In this document: positions 6,585 through 13,133 of the stretch, one piece after another
How the letters are laid out: every line of letters begins with the position of its first letter
How positions within the stretch are numbered: position 1 is the first letter of the stretch
Origin: DASYSA01 sp036003885
Lineage (GTDB): Bacteria; Acidobacteriota; Blastocatellia; UBA7656
Reading direction: 5' to 3'
DNA: 14,211 bases
Assembly: GCA_036003885.1 (NCBI GenBank)
Contig: DASYSA010000644.1
Location: 1 to 14,211 of the forward strand
Notes under the pieces: generated by a model
The model's database searches: none
Seen by the model: only the letters and a program-made list of their open reading frames with translations
Told to the model about the DNA's origin: nothing
Translations under genes and position numbers: made by a program

Positions 6585-8072
6585 ATGGGTAAGGTGACCG
6601 GCTTCATGGAATATGCGCGGGCGCTCCCGATCGCCCGGCAACCCTCGGAGCGAATTAGTGACTGGCAGGAGTTCCACGCGCACATGCCGGAGGAGAAACT
6701 CCGGGATCAGGGAGCGCGGTGTATGGACTGCGGGGTGCCCTTCTGTCACACCGGGAAGATTATCAATGGGATGGCCTCAGGCTGCCCGGTCAACAATCTG
6801 ATCCCGGAGTGGAACGACCTGGTTTACAGGGGACAATGGCGGGAGGCCCTGAACCGACTGCACAAGACCAACAACTTTCCTGAGTTCACGGGCCGCGTTT
6901 GTCCTGCGCCCTGTGAGGGATCATGTGTGCTGGGCATCAGCGAGTCACCCGTCACCATAAAGACTATCGAGAATGCGATCGTCGACCGCGGGTTTGAAGA
7001 GGGATGGATCATAGCCGAGCCTCCGGTTATACGGACAGGCAAGAAGGTTGCGGTAATCGGATCGGGACCGGCGGGTCTCGCATGTGCCGCCCAGCTCAAC
7101 AAAGCCGGTCACTGGGTCACAGTCTTTGAGCGCGCGGATCGCATTGGCGGACTGCTGATGTACGGCATTCCAAATATGAAGCTGGATAAAGGGATCTTAC
7201 AACGCCGAATAGACTTGATGGCTGAGGAAGGCGTGAGTTTTGTCACCAGCACCGAGGTGGGCAAGAACTATCCCGCAGATAAGTTGAAGAGCGAATTTGA
7301 CGCGGTAGCTTTGTGCGGGGGGGCAACAAAGCCCAGAGACCTTCCTATTGAGGGCCGCGACCTTCAGGGCATTCACTTCGCGATGGAATTTCTTCACGCG
7401 AATACCAAGAGCCTGCTCGACAGCGCCCATCGCGATCTGAGTTACATATCGGCAAAAGACCAGGACGTGATCGTAATCGGCGGGGGCGACACTGGGACCG
7501 ATTGCGTTGGCACCGCGATGCGGCACGGGTGCCGGAGTCTAGTGCAGTTCGAGATTCTGCCCAGGCCCCCCAATGATCGCGCGGCTGACAACCCGTGGCC
7601 GCAGTGGCCGAAGGTTTACAAGCTGGATTACGGGCAAGAGGAAGCCGCGGCGACTTTCGGACGCGATCCGCGAGAGTACTGCGTAATGTCAAAGCGGTTC
7701 GTCGGGGACGCGATGGGACATGTGAAAGAGATCCACACCGTTGAGATCGAGTGGGTGCGTAGCGATAACAATGGGCGGGTCGTTCCCAAAGAGATTCCGG
7801 GTACCGAGAGAGTCTGGCCTGCCGGACTGGTCTTGTTGGCGATGGGTTTTCTCGGCCCCGAAAGAGACGGGTTACTCGATCAGATCGAAGCGAAGATCGA
7901 TGGGCGCGGCAACGTTGCGATCGATGAAGACTCGATGACCAACGTGCCGGGAGTCTTTGCAGCAGGCGATATGTCACGCGGCCAGTCTCTGGTGGTGTGG
8001 GCAATTGCGGACGGCCGGCGTGCCGCCAGGGGAGTTGATAAGTACCTGATGGGCGAAACAGTGTTGCCATAG
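6585..8072 (+). CDS. gltD: Glutamate synthase (NADPH) small (beta) subunit
   Basis: The small subunit oxidises NADPH on its FAD and passes electrons through iron-sulfur clusters to the FMN of GltB. The protein is 495 aa, slightly longer than the family's usual 470-490. The N-terminal domain has cysteines at 46, 49, 54, 67, 106, 110 and 114 (CMDCGVPFC, GCPVNN, CPAPCEGSC), the pattern that holds the two [4Fe-4S] clusters. The FAD-binding GSGPAG lies at 159-164 and is followed by the acidic residue of ERADRIGG. The NADPH-binding GGGDTG lies at 299-304. The C-terminal segment VFAAGDMSRGQSLVVWAIADGR closes the FAD domain. The ATG at 6585 has GAGG five bases upstream. The inverted repeat between it and gltB separates the genes, but same strand and subunit partnership argue for one transcript. 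Confidence 0.97.
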   Translation: MGKVTGFMEYARALPIARQPSERISDWQEFHAHMPEEKLRDQGARCMDCGVPFCHTGKIINGMASGCPVNNLIPEWNDLVYRGQWREALNRLHKTNNFPEFTGRVCPAPCEGSCVLGISESPVTIKTIENAIVDRGFEEGWIIAEPPVIRTGKKVAVIGSGPAGLACAAQLNKAGHWVTVFERADRIGGLLMYGIPNMKLDKGILQRRIDLMAEEGVSFVTSTEVGKNYPADKLKSEFDAVALCGGATKPRDLPIEGRDLQGIHFAMEFLHANTKSLLDSAHRDLSYISAKDQDVIVIGGGDTGTDCVGTAMRHGCRSLVQFEILPRPPNDRAADNPWPQWPKVYKLDYGQEEAAATFGRDPREYCVMSKRFVGDAMGHVKEIHTVEIEWVRSDNNGRVVPKEIPGTERVWPAGLVLLAMGFLGPERDGLLDQIEAKIDGRGNVAIDEDSMTNVPGVFAAGDMSRGQSLVVWAIADGRRAARGVDKYLMGETVLP

Positions 8073-8153
8073 TGGTCCGTTGTCAGTGGTCCGTTGTCCG
8101 TTGCAGGATATGACTCTTGCTTAGGAGCAACGGACGACGGACAAGGGACAACG
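8072..8153. repeat. Inverted repeat with tandem GTGGTCCGTTGTC units (gltD-cimA spacer)
   Basis: The left arm starts at the last base of the gltD stop codon with two 14-base tandem units, GTGGTCCGTTGTCA (8072-8085) and GTGGTCCGTTGTCC (8086-8099), differing at one base. It continues to GTCCGTTGC (8096-8104), which is exactly complementary to GCAACGGAC (8127-8135). The pairing extends outward through G-U and further Watson-Crick pairs towards 8153; the loop is 22 bases. The sequence is unrelated to the GAAATGC family but has the same design of short tandem units in inverted arms. No protein is encoded. Confidence 0.7.
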
Positions 8154-8179
8154 CAGCCTGTACTGGCGGTTCTCTGTGG

Positions 8180-8237
8180 CCGCCCCCGGTTCGGACTCTT
8201 TTTACCACTCGGGCCCAACTGCCCGGATCGGGGGCGG
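8180..8237. repeat. GC-rich hairpin upstream of cimA
   Basis: The arms 8180-8194 and 8223-8237 form a 15-bp stem, with CCGCCCCCG opposite CGGGGGCGG and two G-U pairs; the 28-base loop contains TTTTT (8199-8203). Flanking GTGGC (8176-8180) and GCCAC (8251-8255) could close an outer or competing stem. It lies about 65 bases before the cimA start. It has no T-run after the stem, so it is not a clear intrinsic terminator; it may be another dispersed element or may tune the amount of cimA-ilvE transcript. Confidence 0.55.
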
Positions 8238-8302
8238 ACGACAAAGGGCCGCCACAACAGGCAACCATGGTATCGGGCATTGCGGGGAGGTCATTGGTTA
8301 GG

Positions 8303-9895
8303 ATGAGAGTAAAGATCTACGACACGACTCTGAGGGACGGCACCCAAGGCGAAGGAGTAGCATTCTCTGTTGAAGACAAGTTGATGGTGGCGCAAAAGCT
8401 TGACGAGCTTGGCGTCGACTATATCGAGGGAGGTTGGCCCGGGTCCAACGTCAAGGACGCAGGCTTCTTCGAACGAGCGCGCTCGCTGAATCTGAAGCAC
8501 GCTCGGCTGGCGGCTTTCGGCAGTACCTGCCATCCGAAATATCGGGCTGAGGAAGACCCCAACCTCAAGGCTCTGCTGGAGTCCGAGACTCCGGTCGTCA
8601 CGATATTCGGCAAGACCTGGGATCTGCACGTGACAAAGGCGCTCGGCATCTCCCTTGAACAGAACCTCGACCTGATCTCGGCTTCTGTGGCGTATTTGAA
8701 GTCGAAAGGCCGCGAGGTCATATATGACGCCGAACACTTTTTCGACGGCTACACGGCCGATCCCGGCTACGCATTGCGCACGCTCGCCGCGGCCCAGCAG
8801 GCTGGAGCTGATTCGATCGTGCTGTGTGATACGAACGGCGGGACGCTGACCAGCCGGCTCACGGGGGTAATCGGCGAAGTTAAGAAGTTGATCACTATTA
8901 CGCTCGGCATTCACTGCCACAACGATTCGGACCTTGCCGTGGCCAACTCGATCGCGGCGGTCGAGTGCGGAGCGCGACAGGTTCAGGGAACCATCAACGG
9001 GTACGGCGAGCGCTGCGGGAACGCGAATCTCTGCTCGGTAATATCGGTGCTGGAGTTGAAGCTTGACTACGAGACGATCGGCCGCCGGCGGCTCCTGGCC
9101 CTCACCGGACTTTCACGCTATGTCGCCGAACTGGCGAACCTTCCTCACCGGGCCGACCTGCCATTTGTCGGGCGCAGCGCCTTCGCACACAAGGGTGGAA
9201 TTCACGTTAGTGCCGTTATGCGCGATCCGGCGACCTATGAACACGTCGATCCCGAGTGGACCGGCAACAGCCGGCGCGTGCTGGTGTCCGACCTCTCAGG
9301 CAAGAGCAACGTTCTGTACAAAGCCGCCGAGATGGGCATAGATGTGACCGGCAACGAGGCTAATCTGCCTGCGGTAGTGAAACGGATAAAGGAACTCGAG
9401 AACCAGGGATTTCAGTTCGAAGCCGCAGAAGGGTCTTTCAAGCTCATGCTCGAAGAGGCGGTCGGAAACTTCCACGAGTTCTTCAGGCTTGAGAGCTACA
9501 GCGTTGCGACCGAGCGGGGCTTTGACGAGACTCTGCGGTCGGAGGCAACCGTGAAATTGTGGCTGGGAGATCAGTTGCTCGAGGCGGTGGCCGAGGGCTG
9601 CGGTCCCGTTCACGCCCTTGACCGTGCCCTTAGGCGGGCTCTCGCAGATGACTTCGAGTGCCTGAGTGCGGTTCATCTGACGGACTATAAAGTCCGTGTG
9701 CTTGATGCCGACAAGGCAACCGCCGCTAAGGTGCGAGTGCTGATCCGAACTACGGATGAGGACGAGTCGTGGAGCACGGTAGGAGTGTCGGACAACATAC
9801 TCGAAGCAAGCTGGCAGGCTCTGTCGGATGCGGTGAACTACAAACTGTTGAAGACTCATAAGCGGCTCGAACCTGTCTCAGAGATTGCGACCTGA
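8303..9895 (+). CDS. cimA: (R)-citramalate synthase
   Basis: It condenses pyruvate and acetyl-CoA to citramalate, the first step of threonine-independent isoleucine synthesis through 2-oxobutyrate. ATG 8303 (530 aa, the usual size of this subfamily) follows GGAGG (8286-8290) by 12 bases; an ATG at 8267 would add twelve residues, and the frame's open extension to 8117 runs through the GC-rich hairpin. The protein opens with YDTTLRDGTQGEG (metal-binding Asp7, catalytic-type Arg11 and Asp12), then has EGGWPGSN, the signature I associate with the CimA/LeuA3 type rather than 2-isopropylmalate or homocitrate synthase. HCHND (His204, His206, Asn207) supplies further metal ligands, and GYGERCGNANL and FAHKGGIHVSAV follow as in the LeuA family. 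Residues from about 395 form the LeuA-type C-terminal regulatory domain, so feedback inhibition, by isoleucine in known CimA enzymes, is likely. ilvE follows after 22 bp. Confidence 0.92.
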   Translation: MRVKIYDTTLRDGTQGEGVAFSVEDKLMVAQKLDELGVDYIEGGWPGSNVKDAGFFERARSLNLKHARLAAFGSTCHPKYRAEEDPNLKALLESETPVVTIFGKTWDLHVTKALGISLEQNLDLISASVAYLKSKGREVIYDAEHFFDGYTADPGYALRTLAAAQQAGADSIVLCDTNGGTLTSRLTGVIGEVKKLITITLGIHCHNDSDLAVANSIAAVECGARQVQGTINGYGERCGNANLCSVISVLELKLDYETIGRRRLLALTGLSRYVAELANLPHRADLPFVGRSAFAHKGGIHVSAVMRDPATYEHVDPEWTGNSRRVLVSDLSGKSNVLYKAAEMGIDVTGNEANLPAVVKRIKELENQGFQFEAAEGSFKLMLEEAVGNFHEFFRLESYSVATERGFDETLRSEATVKLWLGDQLLEAVAEGCGPVHALDRALRRALADDFECLSAVHLTDYKVRVLDADKATAAKVRVLIRTTDEDESWSTVGVSDNILEASWQALSDAVNYKLLKTHKRLEPVSEIAT

Positions 9896-9917
9896 TCCAA
9901 TAACTTGGAGGTAACCT

Positions 9918-10859
9918 GTGTCATTTGATCAATCGAAGTGGATATGGAAGAACGGCCAAATCGTCCCCTGGAGTGAAGCCAGTGTGCACGTATCGGCTCA
10001 CGCGCTTCACTATGGCAGCGGCGTCTTTGAAGGAATGCGATGTTATGAGACGTCCGATGGGCCGGCCGTGTTTCGCATGGCTGAACATGTTGAGAGGCTT
10101 TTTGCTTCCGCGGCGGTCTATTCGATGGCGATACCTTACACCCGCCAGGAGATTGAAGACGCGATATGTCAAGTGATCGAGCGCAACGGCTTCAAAAGTT
10201 GTTACGTGCGGCCGATCTGTTTCTTTGGGAGCGACACGCTGGGTGTGCACCCGCGCAACTGTCCGATCGATATGGCGATCCTGACCTGGCCATGGGGCGC
10301 TTACCTTGGAGATACACAGGAGACGGGAGTTCGAGTGACGGTCTCCTCGTGGGAGAAGTTCGGGTCGCGAATGATGCCCGCGACAGCGAAGGCCTGCGGG
10401 CAATACCTGAACTCTCTGCTTGCCGTGAGGGAGGCCTTCAGCAAGGGCTACGACGAGGGACTCCTGCTGAATGCGGACGGTACGATTGCGGAAGGCTCGG
10501 GCGAGAACCTGTTCATCGTGCGCAACGGACGGTTGCTGACCAACGACGAGCGGTCTTCGATATTGCTGGGCATTACTCGCGATGTGGTTATCGAAATTGC
10601 CCGTGATCTGGGACTAGAAGTTGAAATCAGGGAGCTGTGGCTCGACGACCTGCTAATGGCTGATGAGGCGTTCTTTACTGGAACTGCAACCGAGGTGGCG
10701 CCTATTCGCGAAGTCGATGACGCTCGGATAGGCAGCGGAGCGCGAGGACCCATCACGGAGAAGATTCAGCGGGTCTTCTTTGCCGCGACCTCTGGAACCG
10801 AACCTCGGTATCGCGGCTGGCTGCGGTATGTCAGCCGCCAACCGGCAGCAGCCTTCTGA
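9918..10859 (+). CDS. ilvE: Branched-chain amino acid aminotransferase (class IV)
   Basis: A PLP enzyme that transfers the amino group of glutamate to the 2-oxo acids of isoleucine, valine and leucine, the last step of each pathway. The start is GTG 9918 with GGAGG (9907-9911) six bases upstream; the 313-aa product is the normal size. Fold-type IV features: VHVSAHALHYGSGVFEGMRCY near the N-terminus, Lys158 in ATAKACGQYLNS as the PLP-binding lysine (equivalent to the E. coli IlvE lysine near 159), and DGTIAEGSGENLF followed by GITRDVV, then FFTGTATEVAPI in the phosphate-binding region. The C-terminus has a tail of about fifteen residues (from RYRGWLRYV) ending in QPAAAF. The 22-bp gap to cimA points to co-transcription and perhaps translational coupling. 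The glutamate donor is made by the gltBD products upstream. Confidence 0.95.
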   Translation: MSFDQSKWIWKNGQIVPWSEASVHVSAHALHYGSGVFEGMRCYETSDGPAVFRMAEHVERLFASAAVYSMAIPYTRQEIEDAICQVIERNGFKSCYVRPICFFGSDTLGVHPRNCPIDMAILTWPWGAYLGDTQETGVRVTVSSWEKFGSRMMPATAKACGQYLNSLLAVREAFSKGYDEGLLLNADGTIAEGSGENLFIVRNGRLLTNDERSSILLGITRDVVIEIARDLGLEVEIRELWLDDLLMADEAFFTGTATEVAPIREVDDARIGSGARGPITEKIQRVFFAATSGTEPRYRGWLRYVSRQPAAAF

Positions 10860-10957
10860 AATGCGAAATGCGAAATGCGAAATTGGGAGTTGCGGGACGC
10901 GGAAGGTGCCCCGGCCGCTCGCAACTTCGCATTTCGCAATTCGAATTTCGCATTTCC
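10858..10957. repeat. Imperfect inverted repeat of GAAATGC units, copy B (ilvE-lysR spacer)
   Basis: The left arm has three tandem GAAATGC units beginning inside the ilvE stop codon (10858). GAAATGCGAAAT (10858-10869) is exactly complementary to ATTTCGCATTTC (10945-10956). The centre, GCGGGACGCGG, resembles the centre of copy A (GGGACGCCGG). The word TTCGAATTTCGCATTTCC (10940-10957) is the reverse complement of 6472-6489 in copy A, so the two copies lie in opposite relative orientation or the arms are interchangeable. It ends just before the ribosome binding site of the LysR gene. Confidence 0.8.
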
Positions 10958-10969
10958 CTTGGAGTTGGT

Positions 10970-11926
10970 ATGGAGTTAATGCAGCTTGAGATGTTTGTGG
11001 CGATGGTTGAGGAGGGCAGCTTTCAGAGGGCAGCTGCCCGAGTGTTTCGCACTCAGCCTGCCGTCAGCATGGCGCTTCGCCGATTGGAACAGGAGCTGGG
11101 CGCCCCTCTTTTCGATCGATCGAACCGCAGCGACTATGCGCTCACGAGTATGGGCGAGGTGCTTTATGACCACGCAAGGCGGCTCATCAACCTGCGTGAC
11201 GAGACTGTCATCGCCTTGCAGGACCTGCACTCATTGCAGAGCGGGCGCCTGCGCATTGGCGCCAACGAGAGCACCAGTCTCTACCTCCTGCCCAAGCTCA
11301 TCCTTCTGTTCCGGGAGCAATGCCCGAAGATCAAGATCGAAGTATTTCGCCACGTCTCGAATAAGCTGCCTTTCGAACTTCGCCAGCGAAATCTCGACTT
11401 CGCTATTCTATCGTTCATTCCCGAAGACGCGGACCTCGAGAGCAGTCTGATCATGCGCGATGAGCTGGTGCTTATCGTCTCGCCCGAGCATCGACTGGCG
11501 ACCGGCGGTCGCGTGCACATCAAGGAGCTCGGCGGTGAAGTATTCATCGGCCACAATGCGCAGTCGCCTTCCCGCAAGAAAGTTATCGAGGCCTTTCGCA
11601 GGTTTCAAACGCCGCTCAACATAACAATTGAGATCGCCACGATCGAGACGGTGAAGAAATTTGTCGGGATGAACCTTGGCATCGGCTTCGTGCCTCTCAT
11701 GTGCGTACAGGAAGAGGTAGCGCGCGGCGAGTTGGTGGTGGTCCCAGTGGAAGGATTCTCCTTCGAGCGAACTCTCTGGGTTGTGAGACGGCGGACCGAC
11801 GCTCACTCACACGCTGCCCAGGCATTCTTGCAGGTTTTGGGATCGCACTCTGAGAAGCTGCAGGCGGGACATCAGGCTTATGCGGGGAATGGGAGCGCCC
11901 GACCTGTCTCAGACGCGATCAACTAG
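10970..11926 (+). CDS. LysR-family transcriptional regulator
   Basis: ATG 10970 has GGAG (10961-10964) five bases before it and gives 318 aa, the normal family size; the in-frame upstream extension to 10868 is repeat sequence. Residues 4-62 form the winged helix-turn-helix, with the HTH around SFQRAAARVFRTQPAVSMALRRLEQELGAPLFDR and TSMGEVLYDHARRL after it. Residues from about 92 (GRLRIGANESTSLYLLPKLI) are the periplasmic-binding-protein-like effector domain, ending with the late motif VKKFVGMNLGIGFVPL. It follows ilvE on the same strand after a 110-bp repeat spacer and may share the transcript. Control of the gltB-gltD-cimA-ilvE unit is an inference from position only; I cannot tell its effector. 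LysR genes are more often divergent from their targets, so it may also act elsewhere. Confidence 0.9.
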   Translation: MELMQLEMFVAMVEEGSFQRAAARVFRTQPAVSMALRRLEQELGAPLFDRSNRSDYALTSMGEVLYDHARRLINLRDETVIALQDLHSLQSGRLRIGANESTSLYLLPKLILLFREQCPKIKIEVFRHVSNKLPFELRQRNLDFAILSFIPEDADLESSLIMRDELVLIVSPEHRLATGGRVHIKELGGEVFIGHNAQSPSRKKVIEAFRRFQTPLNITIEIATIETVKKFVGMNLGIGFVPLMCVQEEVARGELVVVPVEGFSFERTLWVVRRRTDAHSHAAQAFLQVLGSHSEKLQAGHQAYAGNGSARPVSDAIN

Positions 11927-11933
11927 TTAATGT

Positions 11934-11965
11934 CGGGGTGACCGATCTTCTAGTCCGTCACGCCG
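11934..11965. terminator. Small hairpin in the convergent spacer, possible bidirectional terminator
   Basis: CGGGGTGAC (11934-11942) pairs with GTCACGCCG (11957-11965): nine positions with one internal G-G mismatch and a 14-base loop. It sits exactly in the 45-bp gap between the LysR gene on + and the FG-GAP gene on -, where a shared terminator is expected. There is no T-run on either side, so the call rests on position and symmetry. Confidence 0.35.
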
Positions 11966-11971
11966 GAGCGT

Positions 11972-13093
11972 TCACTTTCCGCTGAAGTACATGACATTGG
12001 GAGCGTCGCTTCGAGCCGCAGCGATGTCCGGATAACCGTCCCCGTTCAGATCGCCGAGAGCAAGTCCATACACCGCTCCCTTTCCATCCCCGAAGCGTAC
12101 CTGTTCGAAACTGCGCCCGGTGCCGTCGTTGAAGAAAACAGATCCGGGCGCAGTTACATACCCAATGACGACATCCGCTTTCCCGTCGCGGTTCATATCG
12201 CCGATTGCGATTGCATAGGGCACGAGCGTTTTCTCACCTAACTGCATACCGCTGTTGAATCCTCCCTGTCCGTCGTTCAGGTAGACGAAGGAGCCAAGTC
12301 TCTCATCGCCGACGACAAGATCGATCCAGCCATCACCATTCAGGTCGCCCGCAGCGGCCGTGCGAGCCGCACACGTCGCGGGACCGAATGCCCTGGTCCT
12401 GGTAAACCTTGCCTTGCCATCATTGAAGTAAATGGTGCTTTGTCCACCATCACGGTGCGGCACAGCCAGGTCAATGAAGCCATCTCGATTGAAATCGGCA
12501 GCCACAATGGTGGTGGCTGACTCTGCCGGTATGACGATCCAGTCCCGACTGTTGAAGTTACCGCGTCCATCATTCAGGCACACGTAGCTCGCGCTCCCTC
12601 TGTTGGCGGCGATAATATCCGGCTTATGATCACCGTTCAGATCCGCTACGGCCGCATTTCTCGTCGGCCACTTGGGATCACCCCAGGTTCCTGAAACGTG
12701 GAAGTTCGCTTTCCCATCGTTCAAATAGACGAGTTTCTTGTCGGGCTCGTCGTTACTGACCAGCACGTCGAGATCACCATCGCCGTCCAGATCGGCGAGG
12801 ACGGCTGAATAGGTTCTATCCGGCGTATCGCCGAGATTTCGCGCAACAGTGAACTCACCCTTGCCGTTGTTCAGGAGGACGCGATCATGTAGCGGCCAAT
12901 GACGTCCCTTCGCCAGCACAAGATCGAGATCGCCATCGCCGTCCAGATCGCCCATGCTGGCGTTGGCCGAGGTTTCAGATGTTTGTTCAAGATTGACTGC
13001 ATTGGTGAACTGCCGCGTCGCTGGCGGAATCGGCGCCGCGACGAGGCTGCCGGCAAGAGCAGAAAGAATCAAAACGTAGCCGAGCTTCAGCAT
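11972..13093 (-). CDS. Secreted FG-GAP/VCBS repeat protein, seven-bladed beta-propeller
   Basis: I chose the ATG at 13093 (373 aa) because GGAGGA (complement of 13101-13106) lies seven bases upstream and the protein then starts with a clean signal peptide: MLKLGYVLILSALAGSLVAA, with likely cleavage near VAA-P. The rest is seven repeats of about 50 residues, each with a DLDGDGDLD-type calcium-binding loop at about residues 49, 101, 151, 200, 250, 299 and 348, preceded by LNDGxGxF-type strands. Seven repeats fit a complete seven-bladed FG-GAP propeller of the integrin-alpha-like class. It would act outside the cytoplasm; no anchor or enzymatic domain is visible, so the partner is unknown (polysaccharide or protein binding is typical). 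The neighbour gene upstream on the same strand ends 40 bp away and probably shares its transcript. Confidence 0.85.
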   Translation of the reverse strand: MLKLGYVLILSALAGSLVAAPIPPATRQFTNAVNLEQTSETSANASMGDLDGDGDLDLVLAKGRHWPLHDRVLLNNGKGEFTVARNLGDTPDRTYSAVLADLDGDGDLDVLVSNDEPDKKLVYLNDGKANFHVSGTWGDPKWPTRNAAVADLNGDHKPDIIAANRGSASYVCLNDGRGNFNSRDWIVIPAESATTIVAADFNRDGFIDLAVPHRDGGQSTIYFNDGKARFTRTRAFGPATCAARTAAAGDLNGDGWIDLVVGDERLGSFVYLNDGQGGFNSGMQLGEKTLVPYAIAIGDMNRDGKADVVIGYVTAPGSVFFNDGTGRSFEQVRFGDGKGAVYGLALGDLNGDGYPDIAAARSDAPNVMYFSGK

Positions 13094-13133
13094 CAGTTTC
13101 TCCTCCAGAGGATTGCTCAGACGCAACTTAGCG

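Noticed and set aside
6324..6749. Minus-strand frames of 111-141 codons across the gltB-gltD spacer
   Set aside because: They translate the inverted repeat into phrases such as MRNAKLRIS and ISNFAFPS; this is a repeat read as protein, not a gene.
7345..8070. 241-codon open frame on the minus strand inside gltD
   Set aside because: It is antisense to the well-conserved gltD coding sequence and its translation is Arg/Ser-rich and of low complexity, as shadow frames in GC-rich genes usually are.
8117..8302. In-frame upstream extension of cimA
   Set aside because: It runs through the inverted repeat and the GC-rich hairpin and adds sequence unlike the family, which starts close to the YDTTLRDG motif.
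6472..10957. CRISPR array
   Set aside because: The short repeated units are contiguous or in inverted arms, without unique spacers of regular length, and there are no cas genes.
10868..10969. In-frame upstream extension of the LysR gene
   Set aside because: It translates the GAAATGC repeat; the ATG at 10970 has a ribosome binding site and gives the usual N-terminus.
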